Positions 19,588 through 30,330 are shown, counted from the stretch's first letter. The stretch: 64,000 nucleotides of DNA from Prorocentrum cordatum (GCA_963575745.1 CAUYUJ010005703.1:1-64000); one strand, 5' to 3'. Notes: a model not told the origin generated them from the letters alone. Program-made: numbers and translations.

Positions 19588-20455
19588 CTCCCCCGGGGCC
19601 GGTTTTGTGGGGATGTCTCAAGCGAGGGCGCCGGTTTGGGATTCGTCCGCGGATCCGCCGGATCTGTCCGGAAACGGTGCTGGAGGCCGCTCTGGGCTCC
19701 TGTGGGCACCTCCCCCGGGGCCCGTTTTGTGGGGATGTCTGAAGCGAGGGCGCCGGTTTGGGATTCGTCCTCCCCCGGGGCCCGTTTTGTGGGGATGTCT
19801 CAAGCGAGGGCGCCGGTTTGGGATTCGTCCGCGGATCCGCCGGATCTGTCCGGAAACGGTGCCGGAGGCCGCTCTGGGCTCCTGTGGGCACCTCCCCCGG
19901 GGCCCGTTTTGTGGGGATGTCTCAAGCGAGGGCGCCGGTTTGGGATTCATCCTCCCCCGGGGCCCGTTTTGTGGGGATGTCTCAAGCGAGGGCGCCGGTT
20001 TGGGATTCGTCCGCGGATCCGCCGGATCTGTCCGGAAACGGTGCCGGAGGCCGCTCTGGGCTCCTGTGGGCACCTCCCCCGGGGCCCGTTTTGTGGGGAT
20101 GTCTCAAGCGAGGGCGCCGGTTTGGGAGCGGATCCGCCGGATCCCGGTGCCGGATTTTGTGGGGATGTCTCGAAACGGCGCCGAGAGGCCGTCCGGGATC
20201 CGCCGGGATGTCCGGAAGGGCGGGGCCGGCTCAAGCGAGGATTTCGGATCCGCGGATCCTGTCCGGAAACGGTGCCGGAGGCCGCTCTGGGCTCCTGTGG
20301 GCACTTCCCCCGGGGCCCGTTTTGTGGGGATGTCTCAAGCGAGGGCGCCGGTTTGGGATTCGTCCGCGGATCCGCCGGATCTGTCCGGAAACGGTGCCGG
20401 AGGCCGCTCTGGGCTCGTGCTCTTCGCGCCGGGGGTGAGGATGACGTGAGTTCCA
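19588..20455. repeat. Higher-order minisatellite of 60-bp and 123-bp units
   Basis: Unit A (about 60 bp, begins CTCCCCCGGGGCCCGTTTTG) and unit B (about 62 bp, begins CGCGGATCCGCCGGATCTG) alternate as AB, A, AB, A, AB. A-unit starts fall near 19588, 19711, 19770, 19892, 19951, 20074 and 20307. A rearranged unit lies at about 20130-20260. Every frame is open on both strands because neither unit contains stops; no gene is called. Confidence 0.85.
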
Positions 20456-20470
20456 CAGAAACTCCCTCAA

Positions 20471-20657
20471 ATCAAAGCCCCCGAAGACTGCAACACTAAA
20501 AATGAAAAGCCAGAAGAACATATGAGGATCTCTTCACACCGCTGGCGCGCTCGACTCGAAAGGCCTTGAGGATTTGGGCCAAAACGTAACGGCACGCTCG
20601 CTATGCTACAGTCGTTATCAGTACAATACACAAGATGTACAGCGTGTATCTCACACC
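20471..20657 (-). repeat. 3' LTR of copia element
   Basis: Shares long blocks with 28087-28276: ATCAAAGCCCCCGAAGACT, CTCTTCACACCGCTGGCGCG, GGGCCAAAACGTAA, CACGCTCGCTATGCTACAGT and ATCTCACACC. On the element's strand it begins TGTGAGATA. A purine-rich stretch (GAAGGGAGGG on minus, near 20689-20698) about 30 bp upstream may be the polypurine tract. Confidence 0.75.
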
Positions 20658-20699
20658 CGTGAAGAGTAAACACATAGAACACAGAGACGCCCTCCCTTC

Positions 20700-21380
20700 A
20701 ATATGACATGTGAAACCCGAGACCCCACATATAAAGATGTTAAACATATTCTGCGCAAGCTGCCGAAGACTGCATCAACAAACGGGCATACATTAACAGC
20801 ATGGTATGACATGCAAACCTGCGCCTACAAACTGAATGTGAAATGCAGAGCTGGCAATATAGTGAGGCGTTCACACAAAGCTGAAGCTGCGCTGGTGCGT
20901 TGGCTCGCTCACTGCAAACCTTAGAGCTGTCGTCTGCTGCCCGATGGTAGCCATCCTGCCACTGATTGGGTTCAGTCGTCTCCACTGAAACCTCTCCTGC
21001 TCGCTTGAATCCATTCATCTTGTGGCAGAATCGCCACTGATCTCCCTGCAGCCGGTCAGTGACCATACTCTTTACGCCGATCGTCCGCCGTCGCACCTGC
21101 TTGTGGTTGCTGATCCTCTTCTTGAGGTGGATAGTCGTCTCCTTCTCGATGCTGGTCGTCGCTGTCTCCTCGGTCGTCTCATGCTTGTTGCTTGTCTCAG
21201 TCTGGTACTTCACACTGGAGTCGTCTCGATGCTCCATAAACTCTCGCTAAACGTAGTAAACTGCTGGATTCGCCACTGCGATTCCAATCATGGTAGACGT
21301 TAGTGCGTCCCAGATGCCTCCAGAAAGCCGCGCACATTTCGCGATCTCGTCATCGTAGTACTTGTACTCTGTGTGGTAGT
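20700..21380 (-). other. 3' region of copia element, no clear domain
   Basis: Sequence between the RNase H remnant and the 3' LTR. A minus-strand open stretch (about 20740-21237) of mixed composition shows no recognisable motif; it may be a decayed C-terminal extension or 3' untranslated sequence. Confidence 0.4.
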
Positions 21381-21386
21381 CGAACT

Positions 21387-22256
21387 CTAGAGTGTAGGTT
21401 GCCGCTGGCTTGCAACAACACGTCGCAAATACCGCCAACTGCATGAGTGGTGATCTCGCGAAAAAGAAGCTGATGACGTCTCCATCTCACTTTTCTCGGT
21501 GATCTCTTGTCGCTGCTCCTTGGTATTCTTCTTGGCTGCCGTAGAGGTAGGGTCGTGCTGTAGCTGATGTCGTCCAGCTCGAAGCCTGTCTGCGAAGAGC
21601 TGTCTTGCCGCTAACTTCGTGAGACCAACCACGCACTGCCTCTCTGATGAGACCCACTTCCATTGCGTCTGTGTAGCATCAATCCGCTCTCGTAGTGCCA
21701 ACCCCTCGATGCCAGTGCGCTTGTCCTGGGAGCTGGTGATGCTCTCCTGCTTGGCTGCGTCGTAGGGCGCCTTCGCATCGATCGCGAGCGCTGGCTCTCC
21801 TGCGTAGCGCGTGCTCTCGTCAATGTTGACGTTCACGTTGTCGTAGAAAAGAGCTGCCCAGAATCGCTTCGCAAATTCTAATGCGTCCATGCTTGTTGCC
21901 GCTGCATGAGATTCTGCGTGTAGCGATGACCTGGCTAGTCTCATCAACTTGAAATATTTCCAATCAACAACGCAGACATCGGAATCCTCGCTGCCAAGTA
22001 CTTTCGAGTGACATGCCATAACCATATATCCTCCTTGACTAGATCCTTCTTGTTGTGCTCCCCAAGCTGCGCCCGTCATCGCTACGGGCACGATGTCGCT
22101 GACCTCGCCAATCTTCTTCATCTTGAGACCGACGTCCGCGTTCTGCTTGTAAAACCTTAGCTTGTTATTTACGTCTCTTGCTGTCGCCACCGTCTTCGCT
22201 GGAAGCTCCCCTTGGTGAATGCTGACTGAGGCTGGCGCATGTGGGCATGCTTGCAA
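21387..22256 (-). pseudogene. copia RNase H region
   Basis: Shows the copia RNase H layout. It has TGAAWGAQQEGSSQGGYMVM, where functional copies have Asp before Ala (SDASW), ARSSLHAESHAAATSMDAL with the conserved Glu, and KWVSSERQCVVGLTK, where the usual Asp before Gly is Val. Two catalytic acids are therefore replaced. It continues the reverse transcriptase reading after a frame change near 22265. Confidence 0.7.
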
Positions 22257-22274
22257 ACTTGGCCACTGTAGAGC

Positions 22275-23250
22275 TCAAAGTAGCCCTCGAAGATGGCGCA
22301 TCTCCATCGGTGTGAGCGGTCGGTCGTTGTTGCCGTCCTGCTGGTCAATCGTGATCGGTTTGGGGTTCGAGGAGTAGGACTGCATCTTGATGTCGATCTC
22401 AGTGCCGTTGAAATGGCTGTTGTTCCAGTGAGTGGTCTGGTGTAGGTCCGATCCAGAATGCTTCATTCTGTCCTCCTCTATCCACTCTCGAAGATTGAAC
22501 TTGCTCTTGACTGCCTCGATGATGTTGCTGTAGTTGCTGCCGGGCTTGCGATCTCCTCCCCCGAGCATGTCGTCTACGTGGAGATGGACAAGCCCGTCGC
22601 AGTTGCCGTCTTTGTCGTAGCTAACGGAGAGACATGGGTCCAGGGGGTGCTGCTTGAGCCCGCTGGCCTTGAGGTCGTCACCTGCTCGTTGCCACCAACG
22701 TCGTGGTGCGTCCATTTGTCCGTACATCGGTTTGATCAGCTCCATGAGCGCGTCCGGTTCGATGCCCATGAGGTCTGCAACATCTCGTGGTACTTTGGCG
22801 TAGGGTACTCGCTCTTGCGGCCGTCCCTGTAGGAATGCGGTTGCCACGCCCGCTGTCCACAATCTCCATCCGTTGTTAGCTTCCAGTAACATAGCCAAGT
22901 GACGTCCCAATCGAGACGCTGTAGGTGATGCCGTCGGTACCTTGCCGTCGAGTGCGTCTGGGTCGTTAAAGCCTTGTAGCATTAAGACGCGCCTTGGCCC
23001 TCGGCGTGCCGTCATCGTGCTTGGTCCATTTCAGTACCCACTTGGCCGTCAGGATGCGCTTGGGGTCTTCGTCTCCGGTAGGCTTAATTACGAAACTCCA
23101 AAAATTCATGTCCGAACAGCTCCTCGAGCTCCTTCCGCTTGCCATCCATGAAAGCTGCTCGATCGTGTGGCGTCATGGTCCTGGCACTGATCTCGGCGTA
23201 GATGTCATTGAGCTTCGCTTCGTTGCCGTCGAACTCCCATCCGAATGGTT
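22275..23250 (-). pseudogene. copia reverse transcriptase
   Basis: The core reading starts near 23015 and shows WRLWTAGVATAFLQGRPQER, the palm motif A, in which the catalytic Asp of the usual (D)VxTAFLQG is Gly. Then come YGQMDAPRRWW and HVDDMLGGGD, the intact YVDD-type motif C. An upstream piece in another frame (to about 23250) carries FMDGKRKELEELFGHEFLEF, the usual lead-in. The motif A change alone should abolish polymerase activity. Confidence 0.75.
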
Positions 23251-23259
23251 GGTCCTTGT

Positions 23260-23780
23260 CCCTTAACATGAGCTGCATGGCTGCGAGCTCGTCGTCTGCG
23301 ATGTTGTTCCCCACTGGTTGAGACTCTGCCGCTGGCACTGGTGACGGTGGTCCTCGATATACTCCTCCTGGTCGGGTAAAGATGGAAGCTTCTGCTGCGT
23401 CCAATCGCATGCGACTCTCAGGTAACTTCAAGCTCGCCGTGGCAGATGCTGGAGCCGGTGTTAGTGAACTCGACGACGCTGCCGCCGCTGGTCCCACGGT
23501 AGCTGGCGCTGGTATTGGTGCTAGCAGCTGCACTGGAGGTGATGGTGACTGTGTCTGCGTGGTTGGTGGAGTCGTTGGCTGCGCTGGTGATCCCATAGGC
23601 TGAGGTGGGGGTGTCGGTGGTATTGGTTCTTGATATGGTTGTCCTTCGCTTGGCTGTCTTTCTTGTTGAGGTGCGCCTGGAATATTCATCTGCTCGTCCT
23701 CTGTAGTGCCGGGCATGCCTGGACAAGGGGATAGCGGCGGTGCCATCTCCGTTGTTGCGGAAGCTGCTGCTCTAGAAGAC
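23260..23780 (-). pseudogene. Pro/Ala-rich linker of copia Pol
   Basis: A low-complexity region rich in Pro, Ala, Gln and Thr between the integrase C-terminal region and reverse transcriptase, typical of the spacer in dinoflagellate copia polyproteins. No catalytic motif. Confidence 0.5.
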
Positions 23781-23821
23781 GGTGTTGCCCTCTGTCGCTT
23801 TGGTGGTGGTTCGTCTCCTGG

Positions 23822-25350
23822 TCAATCGTCGTCGCCGATGTCCATGTCCGAGTCGCCTGGCGCGTCGACCGGTTGCTGCTGTGAGCGGACATCGTGGAAC
23901 TGCGCGACTCCGGTCCTCCTCATGTTGCCGAGCGCCCCCTTGGCCTGCGTGAGGTTCTCCAGGAGAACACATCCTTGATCGCTAACATCTGGTCGAACGT
24001 GTCCTGGGGCGCAGCGTAGTAGGTTCGCGCCGTGCACGATCCAGTAGATCCTCGGTCCGCTCTCGTCCTGCCTCATCTCCTTGAAGAACACGAATGCGGT
24101 TCCCTTCCATTTGTTCTTGATGAGCTCGTTGGTCTCGCCCTCTCTCCAGTAGCGACGCCGCTGGCCGATCGCAAGATCGTGCTTGAGGGCAACGTGGCGC
24201 CGTAGAAGTGCACGTCGTAGTTTGGCCGAGGCGTCCGCCTTCATATGCGCTGATGCCGCCCTTGACCTTGGCTCGAGTACATTCTTGAAGTCCTCGCTCC
24301 CCTTCATCTGGCGCAGGGTCGCTGGCGAGAGTGAACTTGTCGCTGGAGTCGGCCATGGTAGTATTCGGATCCATTCCCAAAGCCCACTGGCATGGTGAAT
24401 ATCCCTTTGTGAAAGCCAACCGGTTGACCTGATGAACTACATAAATACAACGCACCGGAAACAAATCCTCCGCGATAGCCGACCTGCACCCACGGCCTCG
24501 CCTGCTGCAGTAACGATCGAAGTGATATGCTGCTCTAAAACTGCGTAAAGCGATCTGAAGCAAAACCTGAACTATCGTCTGTCCGAAATTCTCCCATGGG
24601 TCCAAATTTCCTGATCCAGCCGCGCTCAACTGCCTTGATCAGCTCCTCTGCCGTCTCGGTCTTGATGGTGCGTAGTGCGCAGTAGCGCGCGGCCCCGTCT
24701 ATCATCGAAAGAACTGCCGTCTTGCCGGTGCTATTCTTGATCCAGAAGACGTCCGTATCAACGATATCGTTGAACTTGGTGGCCTGCGTCGCTGACGCAT
24801 TGGGTGCCTTTGGTGGACTTTGTCTGGATACGCCGATACTCCGATGCACACTGTAGGATGTTGCCCTGAGCGCCTGCCTGTTGAAGTAAACGATGTATAC
24901 CGCTGGGCTGGGGTGCCCCATGTTCCGGTGAAGTCTCTTGACGTAGCGTAGTGCCTCCGTGTCGTACTGCTCTCGCAGGCGTGCGTGCTGGTGAGCTTCC
25001 CAACTGGAGTCCGGGCGCTCGGGTTTGGCACCCTCGTCCGATTGCGTTGAGTCCTCCGCTGCGCAGGTGTCCTCGATCTCCGGCTCGACCATGACTTGCG
25101 CCATCGTCACTGCTGGAATGAACGGGTAGCCCTCGGCGGGTTTGGTGAACTTTCGCCCCTCCAGTAGGTCGTGCCCATGTGATCTGTCGCATCGCTCGTT
25201 GAGCGCAGCTGCCATGAGCTTCTTGGCCCTCTTGAGCGTCGTCGGCTTCTGTCCCATGTTCGTGCCGCCCTCGATCGCATGGCCGTGCGTGCATTGGTCG
25301 GACGTGCTGCGTTCGCCGCGTAGGCGGCTGAACGTCACGGTCCGCCACGC
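23822..25350 (-). pseudogene. copia GAG-pre-integrase and integrase
   Basis: From right to left it shows YVKRLHRNMGHPSPAVYIVY (HxxxGHP of the pre-integrase zinc domain), then DTDVFWIKNSTGKTAVLSM (first catalytic Asp) and MGEFRTDDSSGFASDRFTQF (second Asp), then a stop. In shifted frames it continues with NRLAFTKGYSPCQWALGMDP and KWKGTAFVFFKEMRQDE, followed by WIVHGANLLRCAPGHVRPD, the usual C-terminal region. At least two frame breaks interrupt it. Confidence 0.75.
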
Positions 25351-25399
25351 CCTCGACGCAGCTGGAAGTTCGATGTGAGCATGTCGCTCTCCTGGCTGC

Positions 25400-26222
25400 T
25401 GTATGCGCTACACCTGGGCCACAAAATGTATATATACTCGATGATGCCATTCCCGTAGCTCGGTGAGGTACTCCTTCAAACCGGGGCGCTGGTGGATGTT
25501 GAACTCTTGCATACTGGACCAGCGTCCGCACATTGGTGGCGGATGAACCTTGTCAGGCTGCTTCTCCGTCAGCTTCTTGAGGAGTGCCTTCTGATGGCCC
25601 TCCTTTGCGAAATCCCAACTGGGGTATTGAATCCGAACGTCTCCGCGCGTGCCCCTAAATCTCGGAAAGATTGTGAAAGTCTGGCTTCTCCAGAATAGAC
25701 TTCCCATATCGTCCGTCTCGCAGTGCGTCGTCGGTGGGCTACTCTCCGCGCGGTCTGTAAGTCCTGCTCGCTGGCATGCTTCACGGCTGAGTCGGTCTTC
25801 TGAACGAAGTTGGCCGGAATCTGATTGACGCCGTTGTCGGGGTCGTCGTCGGCGCTGAAGTTGACTTCGTCCGCCGTAGGTGACAGTGGGCACCAGAATG
25901 GCTCCGATAGCGCGGTGTCGACCGGCTCAATGGCTGTCGTAGTGGAACGCAGGTTGCCGCATGAGGAACGCTGCTGACACTGCCGCTGCTTCATGTAGGC
26001 CTTGCAACAACTAACTTGTACTACGCGTCGGGAACAGCCCTCTGTGTGAAGTCGCCGTTGTGGTTGTTCCTGCTGTTCGCCGTTCTCGCCGGAGTCCGCC
26101 AGGTAGGCGCTGTCCAGAAACTCCACGCCGCTCATGGTCTCGTTGCTGGGGTCCAGGAACTGCGCTGCATCGACGGGCTCGTGCTCGAAGTCGTTCGCGC
26201 GGTGACTCGCCTTCCCGCCCAA
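25400..26222 (-). pseudogene. Extra domain between protease and integrase (WEVYSGEARLS)
   Basis: Reads TIWEVYSGEARLSQSFRDLG and AETFGFNTPVG (plus-strand about 25610-25720). In a shifted frame it continues with the equivalent of a CGxWSxMQ block and HHRVYIHFVAQV near 25410-25460. I recognise this insertion from copia elements of dinoflagellates; the opening 'E-x-Y-S/T-G-x-x-R-L' resembles motif I of SAM-dependent methyltransferases. It is not part of canonical copia Pol. The function is inferred and untested; this copy is broken. Confidence 0.5.
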
Positions 26223-26224
26223 CT

Positions 26225-26460
26225 CCTATAGTAGGTCCACCGTGTAGTGTCCTCGAGGCGATAGCGTTGCAGCCTCGAACTCGCCGCCGCTCCACGCGCC
26301 CGTCTGCCTGGCGCAGTCGACCTGAACTCCGAACGCTACCAGCAACGGCCTCGGAAACTAGATGGGCGCACGTCCCGGTATCACGTAAATGTAGAGCGCG
26401 CCTGACTTCAGCCTGAAGATGGCAGGTATTGTGCCGCGCCGCTGCGCGCATTAGAGCTTG
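26225..26460 (-). pseudogene. copia protease remnant
   Basis: Reads AIFRLKSGALYIYVIPGRAP, then a frame break, then LLVAFGVQVDCARQTGAW and LSPRGHYTVDLL before a stop. The position directly after the Gag zinc knuckle and the ending HYTVDLL fit the aspartic protease segment of these elements. The DSG/DTG active site was not confidently found. Confidence 0.5.
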
Positions 26461-28033
26461 CCGTTACCGAGCCGAAAAGGCCGTCGGCACTCGTAGAACC
26501 TGAGGTTCTGGATTGGATTGCCCTTCTGCCTGCAGTCCTTCACGTAGTCCTTGATCGTCTCTGAGCCGGACATGGCCCCGTTACTTGCTGGCATTGCGCT
26601 GGTCTTGGCCTTGCTATGACACTTGTCGCCCCAGTGGACCTCATCGACCATCGAGCTGTCGTCGATGTGGACCCGCTTCTTCTTAGGTGGTTCGGTGCAG
26701 TCCCTAGCCCAGCGGCCGGGCTTGCCGCGTCGTAGGCAGTTGGCCGATGGTGTTGATGTTGGCACTGGCTTCGTAGCTGCCCTTGCCCCTCCCATTGGGT
26801 CCGATGCCGTAGGTCGTGGTCTGCTGTGTGCGCCTGGAGGGAATGTTCCTCTTGGGCTGCCCTTTCCTCCTTTCGACTTGCCGCGCCCCTTGGCGCCTTT
26901 GCTGCTTGACCGGCCTCGTCCGTGTACACCACCTGCTGATGCTGCGGCCGAACCTGAGCTTCCGCCTGCGATCGCCACTACCGGATAGAAACCGCGCGTT
27001 AGCTTCAGGTCGTTGAACCGCTTCCTGGCGTCCGCGTAGGCCGCGTAGACTTCGTCGTGCTCGCCTGGGCCGAGCTCTTGCGCTGTGTTGGGGTCGCGCT
27101 GGTAGTAGCTCTCGTCGCGTCTGTGCCAAGTCTCGTCATCCTCCGCCCAGTACGTCTGGTCGTAGTCGTCTGGCTCGTCCTCCGGATCGCCACTATAGAA
27201 CTCCTCGTCGTAGTACTCTGCGGTGTCCTCGTCGACGAAATGCTGCTTCCGTGCGCGATTCGGCTCGTGCATGATGCTCTCCTGCCCGAACGTTGTCTCC
27301 AACGCTTCAATAACCGTATCCTGTGTGATATCCTTACCAACTACCGACATGATGACCGCCCTCTGGTCCGCGCTGTATCCTCCTCGTCGTTGCGTGAGCC
27401 AGCCTCGGACCTTCGCCGGTAGCCCGATGTCGCGCGTCCTAAGCTTTCGCTATGTAGCGCGCACTCTTGAGATGCAGGCGAACAGCGTCTCGCCCTTGTA
27501 CCGCTTGAGCTTGAAGAAATACTCCTCAAAGTCGTCCGCGAGCTCCGTCCTGTCGTCCATCTTGAAACGATTCCGTAATATGGCCATGAGCTGCTTCGCC
27601 GCGTTGGGCTCGATGAGCTCGTCTGCTGAGAGGTCTTCAACTTCGTCCCAAGCTTCGCCTGTGAGACCTGCACGAGCATGAGAGCAGCTTCGCCCTCCTT
27701 CTTCTCCAATGTGAGCTTCGCGATGCAAATCATCGCCTGCTTCTCGTATTCTTTCAATTTGCTGACCGTGCCATCGAGCTGTGGAACTCCTCGCTCTGGT
27801 AGCACGTCCGCCATTGGCTTGGACATCCTGCTGAAGCGAAACTGTACGGGGTTGCTGTCCGAAGCGCGCTGCACGAAATCGAAACTGCCCCGTTCTGCGC
27901 GATCAACTGTGAGATCGGCTGTGAAATCAAACGTGGACTCTGACGAGAAACTGACCAGGCGGTCTATGAGATCCGCCGCTGGGTCGAAGCTTATGGGGCG
28001 GCAGCGAAATCTGGAGACTTGCTGCCGAGACAT
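26461..28033 (-). pseudogene. copia Gag with broken zinc knuckle
   Basis: Begins at the Met at 28033 (MSRQQVSRFRCRP), with VPQLDGTVSKLKEYEKQAM typical of this Gag family. It breaks frame near 27690 and resumes with GLTGEAWDEVEDLSADELI. It meets an in-frame TAG at 27450-27452 and goes on as LPAKVRGWLTQRRGG through a long acidic region. The zinc knuckle reads CLRRGKPGRWARDC (26698-26741): the second Cys and the His of CxxCxxxGHxxxxC are both Arg. Three independent lesions, so no functional Gag is expected. Confidence 0.7.
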
Positions 28034-28040
28034 GGATGGT

Positions 28041-28076
28041 CGAAGCGCGAGCCTGGCTTACCAGGCTCCGCTACCA
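28041..28076 (-). promoter_or_regulatory. Primer-binding site and adjoining hairpin of copia element
   Basis: On the element's strand TGGTAGCGGAGCC (28064-28076) follows the 5' LTR. It differs in two positions from TGGTATCAGAGC, the initiator-tRNA-Met site common in copia elements. It overlaps a perfect stem GAGCCTGG-CTTA-CCAGGCTC (28050-28069) that could present or mask the site. Confidence 0.6.
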
Positions 28077-28086
28077 ATATAAATTT

Positions 28087-28276
28087 ATCAAAGCCCCCGA
28101 AGACTTTGATGGCAACAAATAGAATGAAACACCAGAAAAACATCTGATGATCTCTTCACACCGCTGGCGCGCTCGACTCAAGGGCCCTTGAGGGTTTGGG
28201 CCAAAACGTAAGAGCACGCTCGCTATGCTACAGTCATGCTCTGCACAATACACAAGTGCAGCGTATATCTCACACC
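28087..28276 (-). repeat. 5' LTR of copia element
   Basis: Partner of 20471-20657, with several indels. Its outer border TGTGAGATATACG is followed on plus directly by a (CTC)n tract, so the LTR may be truncated or its end may have been overwritten by repeat expansion. Confidence 0.75.
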
Positions 28277-28335
28277 TCCTCCTCCTCCTCCTCCTCCTCC
28301 TCCCTCCCCCCCTCCCTCCCTCCCTCCTCCACGCG
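28277..28335. repeat. CTC/CCT microsatellite at LTR-LINE junction
   Basis: Polypyrimidine tract that separates the outer end of the copia 5' LTR from the LINE remnant. Confidence 0.85.
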
Positions 28336-30330
28336 GAGCTGGCCGGAGAGGCGTCGGAGACTTCGGAGCATTTGGGCGTGTCCTCCCAAGTGGTGCAATC
28401 GGCGGTCGACCTCGGCATCGACGCAACGGCGCTTAGGCGGCGAGCGTGCCGGAAGGCCTCGACGAGGCTGCGAGGCGAAGCGTGGCGCTTCCCGCGTATC
28501 CTGCGATTGCGCCGGGCGACGGCGCTGACCAAGGAGCCCCTCGGCCTCTGGCCGACGGGGGCCCTCCCTCAGGCCGCCTATGGGTACCAAGTCCTCGGAC
28601 TGGCCCCGAGCCACGCCCTGGCGTTGCGGCGGCAGGCCATCCTGGCGGTGGGCGGCTCCGCCAGAGGGAGGTGTCTGACTTCGGTTCTGGCGGCGACGAT
28701 GGGGCTCCCGGGCCCGCACGCGGTGCTGCGCAAGCAGGACGCTGATGAGCGATGCGGCCTCTGGTCCTCGGCGCCCCAGCTCCACGGGCGTATTCGGAGG
28801 GCGTGGCCGCACGTGCAAAGCGTTTTGCAGCGCATTGGGGCCCGCCGATGGCAGAGGGTCCGGGAGCGGCGCGCTGCAGGCCACCCTGATGGACCTCGAC
28901 TGGTCATCTCCGCCACGCAACAGATCTGGCCCACGACCGAAGGCCAGGACGAGTGGTTCTTGCCCAGTGCTAGCGACCCCGAGTTTCGGGCCTGCGCGGA
29001 GTTCCAGGCCGTGCTGGACGACGTGGAGGCAAATCTTCGAGCATAGCTGTGGAGGCAGGCCTCGGTGCAGGAGGCGGGCGAGGATTTGCTGGAGTGCGCA
29101 TTCTTCTGGAAGATCGCGTGCGAGATGCGACGCATGAAGTCCCAGGGCTTGCTGTCGGAGTGGGGGCTCAACCTCTCGGTGGTGGCTGGCGGGCAGTGGC
29201 CAAAGGCCCGCAGGGCGGAGGCGGATTACGTACTGCCCGAAGAGGTCTGCAAGCGATGCGGGCGGGGCCGCGAGACCCTGGCTCACAGGGTCTGGCTGTG
29301 CTCAGCCTGCGTGAGGGATGAGGCCTTCGAGAAATCGGACTGGCTACTCCCGCGGGCGCTCGCAGATATTGAGGCGCAACCCGCCCTGTGGCTGCAGGAC
29401 GTCGCGCCGGCGGCGCTCACCACGCCGTGCTACGACGAGGAGCTGGCGTTCAGGGGGCTGCGGCCAATCTATGCGGACATCTTGACGACGTGCGAGACGT
29501 CCTGGGCTTCATCACTGTCTTCGGCGACGGCTCGGGCGGTGTTTTCTCTTCGGGTCCGCGCCGCCGCCGATGCGGGACGGCCATCGAGATCATGCAACGG
29601 GACCCCGAGGGTGCCTGGGCTCCAGTTCGGGGCCGAGCGGTTCTGCTGGCAGGTCGTTGCCAGGCGGTGCCCCGAGAAGAGGTCCTCGCATTCGCGCTGG
29701 TGCTCGAGGATACTACGGGCAACGCGCGGCTCATCACAAATCACGAGCCGTTGTTCCGCGCGTGGCGCGGGAGGCTGGCGGACGCCGGTCAGGCGGGGCT
29801 CGCGAATGAGGACCTGTAGCAAGAGGGCGCGGGCCGCCTTCGCGGCGCGAGGTCCCGGTGAGGTGCAGGTGGAGTGGGTGGCGTCGCGCGCGCACGTGCA
29901 CCTGCTCACCTCCGAGCGCGCCTTCTTGCTGGCGCTGGGCAATGCCTCGGCGGATGTGCTGGCAGGCGCTGCCGCGGAGGGTGGCTGGCGAGCGGGGCTC
30001 ATGGGCTCCGCGCCGCGCACGGGTGAGATCGACGCGATCGCATCGCCGGTGCGCCGCAGGGCGAGGAAGGTGCTGGAGTCGGCGAGCGCAGCGGCCGTAG
30101 AGCAGGGCAGGCGGGCGGCGGGCCCTCGGCGCCCAGCCCCCACACCAGCCCGCCTCGGAGTCCAGCGGTCCGATCACGAGTTGCAGCGTTGCGGTGAGCG
30201 TTGGCCGTGCGTGCGCTGCCAGCGCATGGTTTGCTCGCGCCAGCTCTTGCCACTCTTGCGGCACGGAGTGCCGGGGGCCGATTCCAACAGAGAGTGCGCC
30301 GTGTCTTGCCGCCAAGGGCGGGGTCGTTGA
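28336..30330 (+). pseudogene. 5'-truncated LINE (non-LTR) Pol remnant with RNase H
   Basis: Plus-strand coding remnant of a retrotransposon C-terminal half. The first part (to a stop at 29046) matches the region behind the RT palm: ASETSEHLGVSSQVV, then AAYGYQVLGLAPSHAL. The next frame holds a Cys/His finger, CKRCGRGRETLAHRVWLCSA (about 29253-29312), usual downstream of LINE RT. In a further frame TVFGDGSGGVF (about 29515) opens an RNase H domain, with PREEVLAFALVLEDTTGNAR (Glu) and ITNHEPLFRAW, where the third acid is Asn. In another frame VEWVASRAHVHL and LGNASADVLAGAAAE give the closing GNxxAD block. RT catalytic motifs are absent (5' truncation) and several frame breaks are present. Confidence 0.65.

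Larger units (their letters stand above)
20471..28276 (-). mobile_element. Degenerate Ty1/copia LTR retrotransposon
   Basis: A 7.8-kb minus-strand element bounded by direct LTR-like repeats. Going leftward from the 5' LTR (28087-28276) it has a primer-binding site, Gag, a protease remnant, an extra WEVYSGEARLS domain, integrase, reverse transcriptase, RNase H, and the 3' LTR (20471-20657). The integrase-before-RT order is diagnostic of copia. Frame breaks, an in-frame stop in Gag, altered catalytic residues and roughly 20% LTR divergence show an old, inactive copy. No clear target-site duplication was found; the outer end of the 5' LTR runs straight into a TCC tract. Confidence 0.8.

Noticed and set aside
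19489-20499. 336-codon frame and several overlapping frames on both strands
   Set aside because: They lie wholly within the AB-type minisatellite, whose units contain no stop in most frames.
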